Shown here: positions 1 to 8,698 of the stretch, piece after piece
Position numbering within the stretch: the stretch's first letter is position 1
Layout: the number at the start of each line of letters is the position of its first letter
Assembly (NCBI GenBank): GCA_013288745.1
Contig: JABDBG010000004.1
Span: 1-42,430, forward strand
Direction of reading: 5' to 3'
Length of the DNA stretch: 42,430 nucleotides
Source of the DNA: Bacteroidota bacterium
Lineage (GTDB): Bacteria; Bacteroidota; Bacteroidia; Chitinophagales; Chitinophagaceae
Notes under the pieces: model-generated
What the model was told of the DNA's origin: nothing
The model's database searches: none
What the model saw: the letters and a program-made list of their open reading frames with translations, nothing else
Translations under genes and position numbers: made by a program

Positions 1-456
1 TATGAAAAACTAATACACTTGTTGAGGCATCGTAAATACTCCTTTCTTTTAAAATTATTCCGCATTAGAAAACATCCAAGTTATTTACAACCTTATGGCG
101 GAAGCCAGTGGTGGGCAATACCGATTGAAACGGTAAAAAAGGTCATCGATTACCTGGACCTTCACCCGGATTTTTTAGTATATCATAAAGATACTTTAGT
201 ACCTGATGAAATATTATTTCAAAGTGTAATAATGGGATTGTATAAAGCTCCTTATGCAGAAATTGCCCAATCAGTAACATATGTTGATTGGGGAAGACCC
301 AACGTAACATTACCCGTAACTTTTACAGCAGATGATTTTAGCGTATTGTTCAACCTGCCGGCCAATTTTTTATTTGCGCGAAAATTTGATATGAGTAATA
401 ACGAGGAAATACTTGACCTGATCGATGAAAGAATATTGGCTAAGCATGATCAATAA
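1..456 (+). CDS. Core-2/I-branching (GT14-like) glycosyltransferase, C-terminal part
   Basis: This is the 3' end of a gene cut by the left edge of the window: the frame is open from base 1, so the true start lies outside. About 150 residues are visible. The segments YGGSQWWAIP, VPDEILFQSV and WGRPNVTLPVTFTADDF are typical of the catalytic part of core-2/I-branching beta-1,6-N-acetylglucosaminyltransferases (Pfam Branch, CAZy GT14). It ends with ARKFD followed by a short acidic helix, as family members do. In bacteria these enzymes probably add sugars to surface polysaccharides; the substrate cannot be told from this fragment. No gene of a polysaccharide cluster is visible on the right-hand side. 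The family call rests on motif recognition only. Confidence 0.75.
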   Translation, partial: YEKLIHLLRHRKYSFLLKLFRIRKHPSYLQPYGGSQWWAIPIETVKKVIDYLDLHPDFLVYHKDTLVPDEILFQSVIMGLYKAPYAEIAQSVTYVDWGRPNVTLPVTFTADDFSVLFNLPANFLFARKFDMSNNEEILDLIDERILAKHDQ

Positions 457-585
457 TTGCTGCTAAATAGCAAGATAAAGATGAAATGTGCGACGCCACC
501 GAAGCTAAATAGCAGCACTTAGCCCGGCTAATACGGCTTCTAATTTAAACTTGACGAACTACAACAAATTGACGAATTTTGCTGC
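457..585 (+). other. Leader region of radical SAM gene with several small hairpins
   Basis: This 129-base gap holds the word GCTAAATAGCA twice (about 465-475 and 504-514). It also holds three small potential stems: TTGCT/AGCAA near 460-475, GTGC/GCAC enclosing the second word copy near 488-518, and AGCC/GGCT near 521-538. I do not recognise a known riboswitch class, and no TAnnTTTG promoter is evident. It could be a structured leader or a decayed repeat. Confidence 0.3.
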
Positions 586-1884
586 ATGATCTTAGCAGAA
601 AGCCCATATTTATTATACTCTGATGGCGAAGGGAATATTTTCGAGGACCTTTCCTTATATGCAACCGGCCGCACAGGTTGGGATGCCGTTCCGGTTCCTG
701 AAGATGAATGGATAGAAATTCCTGAAGGCGGTTCGTTATACGAATTGCCGGGGCGCAGAGGAATTGGTATCGATGTTAAAACGGGCGATATGCGTTTGTG
801 CGAAAAGGGTTGGGCTGTTGCGGCTTTTATTCCACCTGCACATACAGGTTTGTATATTGCAGCTTATGAAACGATGGCTGATGCACCAACACTGCCTTTG
901 TTTTGTTACACGGCAGCATCCTGGTTTAATGGTAAGTTTTACGTGCCTGCTGTAAGAATTGAAAATGATATTCGCCAGGAGAGCGAAGGCTTTGATACTG
1001 CAAAAATTGAAACAGGGGTTACTAAATTGTTAGCTGCTTATCCGCATAATCGTTTAGTAAAACATTTGGCTGAGAATTGTTGTTTGACGTATCATTGTCC
1101 GGCTGCAAGAAATTTTTTCTTGGGTAGATGGGAATGTCCTATTCCTTCTTCGCCTGCTTGTAATGCCAATTGTGTTGGCTGTATTTCTTTTCAACCGGAA
1201 GAAGAAACAATTGTTAGCACACAAGATCGTTTAACGTTTAAACCTACGGCGGAAGAAATTGTTGAATTTACCGTGCCGCATTTAGAAAGTGCGCCTTTTC
1301 CTATTGTTAGTTTCGGACAAGGTTGCGAAGGCGAACCGTTGTTGATGTGGGAAACGATCCGTGAATCGATCAAAGAAATTCGTAAGCATACAATAAAAGG
1401 AAGTATCAATATCAATACCAACGGTAGTAAGCCGGATGCAGTAAAAGCATTGTGCGAAGCGGGTTTAAATAGTATGCGTGTGAGTACGAATAGTGCGAGA
1501 GAAAAAATATACACGCCATATTACCGCCCGAACAATTACAAATTTGAAGATATTATTGAGAGCCTGAAAGTTGTGCGAAGCTTTGGCGGTTGGACGAGCA
1601 TCAACTATTTTGTTTTTCCGGGTATGACGGATAGTGTGGAGGAATATGAAGCATTGCGCAAATTAATTAGGGAAACAGATCTGTGCATGATACAATGGCG
1701 CAATTTTAATATTGATCCTGATTGGTATATGGGTAAGATCGGTGTTGCGGAAACAGGAGAGTGTATGGGGATCAAACAAATGATGGAACTGATCCATGAA
1801 GAATTCCCGAATTTGAAATTTGGTTATTTTAATCCATCAATGGAAAGGATCAAAGGGAATTTCGAAGCTGATTTTGCGCATTAA
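586..1884 (+). CDS. Radical SAM protein of unknown function
   Basis: A 432-residue protein with the radical SAM cluster motif C192-x3-C196-x2-C199 (CNANCVGC), which binds a [4Fe-4S] cluster and S-adenosylmethionine to start radical chemistry. After it come a likely SAM-binding segment (SFGQGCEGEP) and a TIM-barrel-like region (INTNGS, SMRVSTNS). Before the motif lie about 190 residues of unfamiliar sequence with extra cysteines (CCLTYHC at 165-171, C184), which may bind further metal or be structural. The ATG at 586 is the only ATG in frame after the stop at 541-543. The gene is followed after 14 bases by the ABC ATPase, so the two are probably co-transcribed. Substrate unknown. Confidence 0.8.
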   Translation: MILAESPYLLYSDGEGNIFEDLSLYATGRTGWDAVPVPEDEWIEIPEGGSLYELPGRRGIGIDVKTGDMRLCEKGWAVAAFIPPAHTGLYIAAYETMADAPTLPLFCYTAASWFNGKFYVPAVRIENDIRQESEGFDTAKIETGVTKLLAAYPHNRLVKHLAENCCLTYHCPAARNFFLGRWECPIPSSPACNANCVGCISFQPEEETIVSTQDRLTFKPTAEEIVEFTVPHLESAPFPIVSFGQGCEGEPLLMWETIRESIKEIRKHTIKGSININTNGSKPDAVKALCEAGLNSMRVSTNSAREKIYTPYYRPNNYKFEDIIESLKVVRSFGGWTSINYFVFPGMTDSVEEYEALRKLIRETDLCMIQWRNFNIDPDWYMGKIGVAETGECMGIKQMMELIHEEFPNLKFGYFNPSMERIKGNFEADFAH

Positions 1885-1898
1885 ATTTTAATTTTATA

Positions 1899-3158
1899 AT
1901 GAAAAGAAATAATCACTGGGCGGTTTTTGTTTCGAAAAATGCTAATAAGGATCTGTTCATACAACTATTGTTAGAGAAGAAGATCGAAGGCGGGTTAGCT
2001 GAATTTAATGATAAGGCTACTATGCTGATGTCGGATCTTTCGATAATCGAATTGATCAACGAAGAAGAAATTCATGATCGTGTTGAAGTAGATAAAATAA
2101 ATAATAAAAGGCTTCGCTCCATGTCAAGCGGCGAACAAAAAAAAGCACTCCTTGCTTATTGCCTTTCTAGAAATCCTGATTATATAATTCTTGATAATCC
2201 ATTTGATAATTTAGATATTGCTTCGCAGGCATCGCTGGGAGGATTATTGAAAGATGCAGGAGAACAAGCTTCGCTTATCCAGATCATTAACCGTAAAACA
2301 GATGTTTTGCCCTTCGTTACAAATGCGGTGAGTATCGATGCTAAAAATAAAATTACTTATCACAAGAACGTTGAAGAATATTTGCATCAGCAGAAAAACG
2401 AATCAATTGTTTTTCCGAACGATGTTCCAAAACCTTTGCATGACTATGAAATTAAGAGCGACGCATTGGTTGTTTTTAATAAAGTAAATGTTGCGTATAA
2501 CGAGCGGCCAATTGTAAAAGATATTTCCTGGAAAATAAATACCGGAGAGTTCTGGCAATTGATCGGTCCGAATGGTTCTGGTAAATCAACCTTGCTGACT
2601 TTAATAACAGGCGATAATCCGAAAGGTTACGGACAAGATCTCACCTTATTCGGAATGAAAAAAGGAACGGGCGAAACCGTATGGGATATCAAACAGAATG
2701 TTGGTTATTTTACTCCGTCTATGACGGATTTGTTTAGTAAGAATCATACGCTGCAGGGAATGGTCGTATCAGGATTATTTGATTCGATCGGTTTATACGT
2801 TATTCCTGCTGAAGCACATTTGCAGGTTGCGAATGAATGGTTGCAATTGATCGAGATGGATCATTTGAAAAATATATCCTTTAGTAAATTATCATTGGGG
2901 CAGCAACGTTTAGCATTGATCGCACGGGCAATGATCAAACATCCGCCTTTATTGATATTAGATGAGCCTACTTCCGGATTGGATGATTACCATGTATCAT
3001 TGGTAACTTCTTTAATTAATAAGATAGCAGCAGAAAGCAGAACGGCAATTTTGTATGTATCACATCGCAAAGAAGAAGGACTTGAGCCAAAATTTATTTT
3101 TGAATTAATCGTAGATGAAAAAGGATCGACAGGTAAAATAGTGTTGGGACTAGATTAA
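1899..3158 (+). CDS. Tandem ABC ATPase (ModF-like), first half degenerate
   Basis: A 419-residue protein with two ABC nucleotide-binding halves and no membrane segment. The second half is canonical: Walker A GPNGSGKS at 223-230, signature LSLGQQR, Walker B LLILDEP with D-loop SGLD, and switch histidine in VSHR. The first half (1-165) keeps a signature (SMSSGEQKK, 74-82) and Walker B (YIILDNP) but has SKNANKD where Walker A should be, so it is unlikely to hydrolyse ATP. The arrangement resembles ModF/PhrA-type proteins, fused ATPases without their own permease. The gene sits 14 bases after the radical SAM gene and 13 bases before the TauE-type permease. The transported substrate, if any, is unknown. 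Confidence 0.8.
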   Translation: MKRNNHWAVFVSKNANKDLFIQLLLEKKIEGGLAEFNDKATMLMSDLSIIELINEEEIHDRVEVDKINNKRLRSMSSGEQKKALLAYCLSRNPDYIILDNPFDNLDIASQASLGGLLKDAGEQASLIQIINRKTDVLPFVTNAVSIDAKNKITYHKNVEEYLHQQKNESIVFPNDVPKPLHDYEIKSDALVVFNKVNVAYNERPIVKDISWKINTGEFWQLIGPNGSGKSTLLTLITGDNPKGYGQDLTLFGMKKGTGETVWDIKQNVGYFTPSMTDLFSKNHTLQGMVVSGLFDSIGLYVIPAEAHLQVANEWLQLIEMDHLKNISFSKLSLGQQRLALIARAMIKHPPLLILDEPTSGLDDYHVSLVTSLINKIAAESRTAILYVSHRKEEGLEPKFIFELIVDEKGSTGKIVLGLD

Positions 3159-3171
3159 ATGAATAAATATT

Positions 3172-3918
3172 ATGCTGTCAATATCTTGTATTATAATTAT
3201 TGTGTTTATCGCTACTTTAATTCGTTCTACTTTTGGATTTGGAGAGTCTCTGGTTGCAGTGCCGTTATTGATACTTTTTATGCCTATTGAAATAGCGGTA
3301 CCTCTTTCTGTATTAATATCAATTACAGTAGCAATAATTATTGTTGTACAAGATCATGATCAAATACATTTTAGCAGTGCAAAATGGCTGATTATTTTTG
3401 CTCTGATGGGAATTCCTTTAGGGCTATTGATACTGGTTTATGGAAATGAACAGTATGTTAAACTAGGATTGGGATTACTCATCATCTTATATGCACTTTA
3501 TTCTCTATCTTGGAAACAGGATTTAAAACTTGAATCTGATAATAAAGTTTGGCTTTTTATCTGTGGCTTTTTATCAGGTATTTTGGGAGGGGCTTATGGT
3601 ATTAATGGTCCGCCACTTGTACTTTATGGAAATATGCGTGACTGGTCTGCGAAACATTTTAGGGCAACACTACAGGCCTATTTTTTAATAGCCAGTATTA
3701 TCGGCATGTTTGGTTATTGGTACAAAGGGCTTTGGACTATGGCTGTAACATATAATTTTCTGATAGTATTACCCGTTGTGCTACCCACAATTTTTTTAGG
3801 AAGGTATTTTAATCATAAACTTAAAACTGAGAGTTTCTTTAAGTATATCTATTACGGACTAATTGGAATCGGATTTATACTGTTAATACAATTCTTTATC
3901 AAGAGTAAGTCAATCTAA
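3172..3918 (+). CDS. Sulfite exporter TauE/SafE family permease
   Basis: A 248-residue, very hydrophobic protein with about eight predicted membrane segments. It has the two-fold TauE/SafE pattern: an early IRSTFGFGESLVAVPLL segment and a matching later one, LSGILGGAYGINGPPLVLY. The family comprises inner-membrane carriers for sulfite, sulfoacetate or other small anions; specificity cannot be read from sequence. It starts 13 bases after the ABC gene and ends 10 bases from the convergent end of hemB, with no obvious hairpin in between. A sulfur role would fit the cysteine operon 8 kb away, but that is only suggestive. Confidence 0.85.
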   Translation: MLSISCIIIIVFIATLIRSTFGFGESLVAVPLLILFMPIEIAVPLSVLISITVAIIIVVQDHDQIHFSSAKWLIIFALMGIPLGLLILVYGNEQYVKLGLGLLIILYALYSLSWKQDLKLESDNKVWLFICGFLSGILGGAYGINGPPLVLYGNMRDWSAKHFRATLQAYFLIASIIGMFGYWYKGLWTMAVTYNFLIVLPVVLPTIFLGRYFNHKLKTESFFKYIYYGLIGIGFILLIQFFIKSKSI

Positions 3919-3928
3919 TTAGCAGTAT

Positions 3929-4906
3929 TTATTTATTGAGCAACCGAACAGTATCCTTCGCAAAGTAAGTAGCGATCAGATCTGCGCCTGCACGTTTGAT
4001 CGAAGTCAAACTTTCGATAATCGCTTTATCTTCATTTAACCAGCCCATTTTTGCAGCGGCTTTTATCATAGCATACTCACCACTCACATGGTATGCACTC
4101 ACAGGGACAGTCACAGTATTTTTTATTTCGCGGATAATATCTAAATAAGCCATTGCAGGTTTTACCATTACGATATCTGCACCTTCTTCCACATCCATTA
4201 ATGTTTCCTTGATGGCTTCAGTTCTATTAGCGAAATCCATTTGGTATGTTTTTTTATCGCCAAAACCAGGACTGCTATCTAAAGCATCTCTGAACGGCCC
4301 ATAAAAACAAGAAGCATATTTAGCGCTATAGGCCATGATGCCTGTCTTGGTAAAATTATTTATTTCTAAAGCCTCACGGATTTCTCCGATACGGCCGTCC
4401 ATCATATCGCTTGGGGCAACAAAATCTGCTCCTGCTTCTGCATGACTGATACTCATTTGTACCAATGCATCTACTGTAGGATCGTTTACTATTTCATTGT
4501 TTTCTACAATACCATCATGACCGTAAATTGAATAAGGGTCAAGCGCTACATCCGTCATCACGATCATTTCCGGTACGGCATTTTTTATGGCTTTAATGCT
4601 GCGTTGCATCAAACCATTTTTATTCCATGCTTCTTTGCCGGTATTGTCTTTTAAAGAATCATCACATTTAATAAAAAGTAGAACGCTTTTTATACCCAGG
4701 CTCCACAATTCTTTTACTTCAATGATCGTAAGGTCTAATGAGCGTCGATAGTAGCCGGGCATTGAGGGTATCTCAAATTTTATGTTCTCGCCTTCATCGA
4801 TAAATAGCGGGGCTATAAAATCTGATGGCGTTAAAATAGTTTCTGCCACTAAGCTTCTTATCGAAGGGTTAGTTCTTAAAATTCTATTTCTTCTTTGTAA
4901 AAACAT
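3929..4906 (-). CDS. hemB: Porphobilinogen synthase (delta-aminolevulinate dehydratase)
   Basis: Condenses two 5-aminolevulinate molecules to porphobilinogen in the cytosol, the second step after the C5 entry to tetrapyrroles. At 325 residues it has the usual length. The two Schiff-base lysines are visible: K196 in YSAKYASC and K249 in MVKPAMAY. The segment that carries the cysteine zinc site in the E. coli enzyme reads TDVALDPYSIYGHDG (118-132), with aspartates instead, so this is probably a magnesium-type enzyme. It is the last gene of the minus-strand hem group, 49 bases after hemF, with a GTACGAT-type word repeat in the gap. Confidence 0.95.
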   Translation of the reverse strand: MFLQRRNRILRTNPSIRSLVAETILTPSDFIAPLFIDEGENIKFEIPSMPGYYRRSLDLTIIEVKELWSLGIKSVLLFIKCDDSLKDNTGKEAWNKNGLMQRSIKAIKNAVPEMIVMTDVALDPYSIYGHDGIVENNEIVNDPTVDALVQMSISHAEAGADFVAPSDMMDGRIGEIREALEINNFTKTGIMAYSAKYASCFYGPFRDALDSSPGFGDKKTYQMDFANRTEAIKETLMDVEEGADIVMVKPAMAYLDIIREIKNTVTVPVSAYHVSGEYAMIKAAAKMGWLNEDKAIIESLTSIKRAGADLIATYFAKDTVRLLNK

Positions 4907-4910
4907 TTTT

Positions 4911-4943
4911 ATGTACGATTTACGATGTTTGATGTACGATGTT
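4911..4943. repeat. Intergenic word repeat, GTACGAT family
   Basis: The hemF-hemB gap holds iterations of a word like ATGTACGATTT / ACGATGTTTG. The stretch ACGATGTT(T/G)GATGTACGA recurs in the gap beyond the thiolase gene (27648-27678). It is one arm only; I see no clear complementary arm here. Confidence 0.6.
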
Positions 4944-4955
4944 AAAAAGACCTTC

Positions 4956-5918
4956 TTAACAAGAGTTTGATTTTCTTGCCCACTCTGCTTTCTCTTCTTC
5001 AGTGACTAAATTTAACCAATCTATTGGATGCAAGCATGCTTGTAACAATTTATCTTCTTCACTACCTTTTTCAGGTTGATAATTATATTCAAATCTTACT
5101 GTTGGTGGAAGGCTCATTAAAATACTTTCAATTCTGCCATTCGTTTTTAATCCGAATAAAGTGCCGCGGTCGTGAACCAAATTAAACTCCACATATCTGC
5201 CTCTGCGTATTTCCTGCCAGTGCTTGTTTTTATCAGTATAGGGCGCGTTCTTTCTTTTTTCAACGATTGGCAGATATGCTTCTATAAATGAATCGCCACA
5301 GCGTTTGGCAAAGTTTATCCAAAAATCAACATCTTTGTTTTCATCCGGACGCTGATAATCATAAAATATCCCGCCAATACCTCTGCGTTCATTATTACGA
5401 TGGAAATTTACAAAGTAATTATCGCAGGTCGCTTTGAACTTTGGATAGAATGATATATCAAATGTATCGCAGGCGTTTTTGTACGTCTGATGAAAATGTT
5501 TAGCATCTTCCTCAAATAAATAATATGGGGTAAGATCTGTTCCTCCACCGAACCATCTATCGATCACTTCATCGTGTTCATTATATAATTCGAACATCCT
5601 GTAATTAGCATGAACAGTTGGTACAAACGGATTTAATGGATGGATCACTAAACTTAATCCGCAGGCAAACCATTTAGCGCCATCAATCTTTAATTGTGTG
5701 CGCATCGCATCAGTTACATCTCCAAAAACTATTGATGTATTTACACCTCCCTTTTCAATTGCATTTCCATTGGCAATTATCCTGGTCTTGCCGCCACCAC
5801 CCTCAGCGCGTTCCCATGCATCTTCTATAAACACCGCTTTACCATCTGCTTTTTCCAAAGCAGTACAAATGCGATCTTGAAGATCATGCACAAAATTTAT
5901 CCAGGTATCTTTTATCAT
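4956..5918 (-). CDS. hemF: Coproporphyrinogen III oxidase, oxygen-dependent
   Basis: Oxidatively decarboxylates two propionates of coproporphyrinogen III to give protoporphyrinogen IX, using O2, so heme synthesis by this route needs oxygen. HemF hallmarks are SLVIHPLNPFVPTVHANYRM, the WFGGGTDLTPYY segment, FHRNNERRGIGGIFYDY and a C-terminal GRIESILMSLPP. I place the start at 5918 (MIKDTWINF, about 320 residues). An upstream in-frame ATG at 5954 would add a hydrophobic stretch, MVLIFNFLLFHY, which reads like non-coding A/T-rich sequence and overlaps the palindrome in the gap. It lies between hemE and hemB. Confidence 0.95.
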   Translation of the reverse strand: MIKDTWINFVHDLQDRICTALEKADGKAVFIEDAWERAEGGGGKTRIIANGNAIEKGGVNTSIVFGDVTDAMRTQLKIDGAKWFACGLSLVIHPLNPFVPTVHANYRMFELYNEHDEVIDRWFGGGTDLTPYYLFEEDAKHFHQTYKNACDTFDISFYPKFKATCDNYFVNFHRNNERRGIGGIFYDYQRPDENKDVDFWINFAKRCGDSFIEAYLPIVEKRKNAPYTDKNKHWQEIRRGRYVEFNLVHDRGTLFGLKTNGRIESILMSLPPTVRFEYNYQPEKGSEEDKLLQACLHPIDWLNLVTEEEKAEWARKSNSC

Positions 5919-5954
5919 ATAGTGAAAAAGTAAAAAGTTAAAAATCAAAACCAA

Positions 5955-5979
5955 AAGGTAATAAAGTACTTATTACCTT
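5955..5979. repeat. Perfect 10-bp palindrome in hemE-hemF gap
   Basis: AAGGTAATAA and TTATTACCTT form a perfect 10-bp stem around a 5-base loop (AGTAC). It is set in A-rich word repeats (AAAAAGTAAAAAGTT and similar, 5924-5950). It has no clear run of T after the stem on either strand, so it is not a typical terminator; it could be an mRNA processing or stability element. Confidence 0.6.
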
Positions 5980-6020
5980 AGTCTCTATAACTTCCTTATT
6001 CCTTATTTTGTATTTCTTAT

Positions 6021-7055
6021 TTAATCAAAACGATATTCCTTCACCGCATCAACAAAAGCCCTTGCATGATCAACCGGTACATTTGGTAAAATACCATGCC
6101 CCAAATTAGCGATATGTCTTCCTGGTCCAAATGCATCGAGCATTGCTTTTACTTCTTTTTTAATAATAGGTATCGGCGATAATAATTTTGCCGGATCATA
6201 ATTTCCCTGTAACGTAATATTCTTACCCGCAAACTGGCGTGCAGTCTGTGGTTTAATGCACCAGTCAATTCCTAAACCTGCGGCGCCTGTTTCGGCCATC
6301 TTATCTAAAGATTGCCATGCACCTTTTGCAAAGATGATCGTTGGTGCTAAATCTTTTAACGTCGTAACGATCTGGCGGATATATTGTAATGATAATACTT
6401 CAAAATCCTCAGGTCCTAATAAACCACCCCAGCTATCAAATATCTGTATCGTATCTGCTCCGGCTTTTACCTGTCCTTGTAAATATTTGATCGTGGTATC
6501 AGTGATCATTTGTAATAACTGGTGCGCTACTTCCGGCTGTGTGTAGCAGAATGTTTTTGCTTCGTCAAAAGTTTTAGAACCTTTACCCTGCACCATATAA
6601 CATAACAATGTCCAGGGCGCACCCGCAAAACCGATCAATGGGACACGGCCATGCAATTCTTTTTTTATCATTTTGATCGCATCAAAAACATACCCCAGGC
6701 TTTCATCAACTTCGGGAACGCGAATGCGTTTTAGATCAGCCAATGTTTTGATAGGATCCGGTAATATCGGCCCCTGACTTTCTATCAATTGTACTTCCAG
6801 GCCCATGGCTTGCGGAACCACTAAAATATCTGAAAATAAAATGGCCGCATCTACACCAATAATATCTACCGGTTGTAAAGTTATTTCACAAGCCAGTTCA
6901 GGTGTTTGACAACGTTCAAAAAAGCCGTATTTATTTCTTAGTACCATGTACTCAGGTAAATAACGACCGGCCTGACGCATCATCCACACGGGGGTTCTTT
7001 CAGTTTTCTCTCCGCGAAGCGTTCTTAATAATAGGTCGTTCTGTAATGTGCTCAT
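6021..7055 (-). CDS. hemE: Uroporphyrinogen decarboxylase
   Basis: Decarboxylates the four acetate side chains of uroporphyrinogen III to coproporphyrinogen III, the committed step toward heme at the branch point with siroheme. At 344 residues it has normal length. The signature [16 protein letters not shown] near the N-terminus carries the substrate-binding arginines. [27 protein letters not shown] and the C-terminal [10 protein letters not shown] are also characteristic. The gene follows hemD by 22 bases in the hemACDEFB series; a 102-base gap with a palindrome separates it from hemF. Confidence 0.96.
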   Translation of the reverse strand: MSTLQNDLLLRTLRGEKTERTPVWMMRQAGRYLPEYMVLRNKYGFFERCQTPELACEITLQPVDIIGVDAAILFSDILVVPQAMGLEVQLIESQGPILPDPIKTLADLKRIRVPEVDESLGYVFDAIKMIKKELHGRVPLIGFAGAPWTLLCYMVQGKGSKTFDEAKTFCYTQPEVAHQLLQMITDTTIKYLQGQVKAGADTIQIFDSWGGLLGPEDFEVLSLQYIRQIVTTLKDLAPTIIFAKGAWQSLDKMAETGAAGLGIDWCIKPQTARQFAGKNITLQGNYDPAKLLSPIPIIKKEVKAMLDAFGPGRHIANLGHGILPNVPVDHARAFVDAVKEYRFD

Positions 7056-7077
7056 GTAGTTAGTTTCGTGTCAGTTA

Positions 7078-7779
7078 TTATGCATAGTATGCAATTGCTT
7101 TTTCCATCAGATCATCCTTGCCATGCTTATCACTTAGTACTATTTTATTTTTAGTATATTTTTTAATGGTGCTTGCTGTTGTATTGCCAATGGCAAATAG
7201 TGTTGTTTGGAGTGTTACTTTATTGGTTGTAAAAAAACTTTCTACTGCACTCGGACTAAAAAACAAAATGCCATCATATTTTTTAGTTATTTTTTCATTA
7301 AGCTGAAATGTTTTGTACACTTCCACTTCATTCACTTCTATTTTATTCTCTGCTAATTTCTTAGGCAGCTCATGCCTGCGCTGATCGCCGCAGAAGAAAG
7401 CTACTTTATTGATATTTTTTTCTGCGATAATAGCATCCGCTAATTCAGCGGCGCTGTCTGCCGTTCCAACAATCGATCTGCCATCAAATTCTTCTACTAC
7501 TAATTTTTGCGTGGCTGCGCCGATGCAAAATATTTTCCAGTCTGCCGGTTTTTTATCAAGATAATTTCTCACAGCTTCCACCGCATTCATACTCGTAAAA
7601 ACGATCGTCATTGGTTGGTTGGCCAATTCGTTGATCTGTTTTTTTAATTTGGCACTGATGATCGGCTCTGTACGAATGAATTCAATAATATCTATAGCGA
7701 TGCCTTGCTGCTTTGCCTCTTTTATAAGAAAAGCATTTACGGGCCTGGTGCATAATATTGTTTTAATCTTTTCCGCCAT
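7078..7779 (-). CDS. hemD: Uroporphyrinogen-III synthase
   Basis: Cyclises hydroxymethylbilane with inversion of ring D to uroporphyrinogen III, the precursor shared by heme and siroheme. The family is poorly conserved. The 233-residue length, the opening ILCTRPVNA, IVFTSMNAVEAVRNYL, the CGDQRRHELP segment and GILFFSPSAVESFF near the end fit HemD well. Position supports it strongly: the ATG at 7779 overlaps the end of the repaired hemC frame by 17 bases, so the two are probably translationally coupled. Confidence 0.92.
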   Translation of the reverse strand: MAEKIKTILCTRPVNAFLIKEAKQQGIAIDIIEFIRTEPIISAKLKKQINELANQPMTIVFTSMNAVEAVRNYLDKKPADWKIFCIGAATQKLVVEEFDGRSIVGTADSAAELADAIIAEKNINKVAFFCGDQRRHELPKKLAENKIEVNEVEVYKTFQLNEKITKKYDGILFFSPSAVESFFTTNKVTLQTTLFAIGNTTASTIKKYTKNKIVLSDKHGKDDLMEKAIAYYA

Positions 7780-8690
7780 TGCGAATACTATCTGCTATTT
7801 TTTGTCCGCCGTTGTTTAATAATTCATGTGCCGCTTTTGTTCCAAGATCATCAATATCTTTTATTGATATTCTTTTCTCGATCGACAATTTATCTTTTCC
7901 GTCGATCGATAAAATATTGCCTTTAAAGATAAGCTCATTATTTTTTATCTCCGCCAATGCGCTGATAGGCGTGGAGCAGCCGCCCAATAAACCACGTAAA
8001 AAATCTCTTTCTATTTTTTGTGCATAGCTCAGTGTCAGTATCATTCAATTGCTTACAAGCATCAAATGAATAGCTATCACCTTCTTTGCAAGCAACGGTA
8101 ATGGCGCCTTGTGCGGGCGCGGGCAACATCCAATCCAGTTCTATCGATTGTTCCGGACGAAGCTCAATTCTTTCTAATCCTGCTGCTGCAAAAATCGCAC
8201 CGTTCCAATTACTATCCGTTACTTTTTTTAATCTTGTATTTACGTTGCCGCGAAGATTTTCAACAGTATGATTGGGATAACGGTTTAGCCATTGTGCTTT
8301 CCTGCGAATACTGCTGGTAGCAATGATCGCCGTAGAATTCAGATCATTTAGGAAATTAATATTGCCTTTATAAACAAAAAGATCTTTGTATGAAGCACGT
8401 TTCAACACAGCGGCTTGTACAATTCCTTTTGGTAATTGCGTAGGCACATCTTTCATGGAATGCACAGCAATATCAATGGTATCATTTAATAAAGCAATAT
8501 CTAAACTTCTTGTAAAAATTCCCTGCACACCCATTTCGTATAAGGGCGTTTGCAGATCGATATCACCTTCGCTTTTTATGTGAACTAATTCAGACTCAAA
8601 TCCGTTTTCGGCCAATAACTTTTGTACATGTACAGCTTGCCACACGGCCAACTGACTTTCTCTTGTCCCGATGCGGATAAGTTTCTTCAT
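7763..8690 (-). pseudogene. hemC: Hydroxymethylbilane synthase, interrupted by a +1 frameshift
   Basis: HemC polymerises four porphobilinogens to hydroxymethylbilane. The frame from the ATG at 8690 reads clean HemC (IRIGTRESQLAVWQA, HSMKDVPTQLP, ATSSIRRKAQWL, LPAPAQGAI) for 225 codons to the run of six A at 8019-8014. It then goes out of family and stops at 7938. Skipping one A restores the match (IERDFLRGLLGGCSTPISALAE) to a stop at 7763, giving about 308 residues, the normal length. The second part holds C238 (GGCSTP), which anchors the dipyrromethane cofactor, so the short product would be inactive. Heme synthesis needs this gene, so a sequencing or assembly error, or slippage on the A run, is as likely as true loss. 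Confidence 0.85.
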
Positions 8691-8698
8691 TGAAAAAT

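Noticed and set aside
5955..5979. Terminator between hemE and hemF
   Set aside because: The 10-bp palindrome lacks G/C strength and a following T run, and lies inside an apparent operon.
8010..8030. Programmed -1 frameshift at A-AAA-AAT in hemC
   Set aside because: The -1 frame reads TAG directly after the slip, so it would end the protein and not restore the domain.
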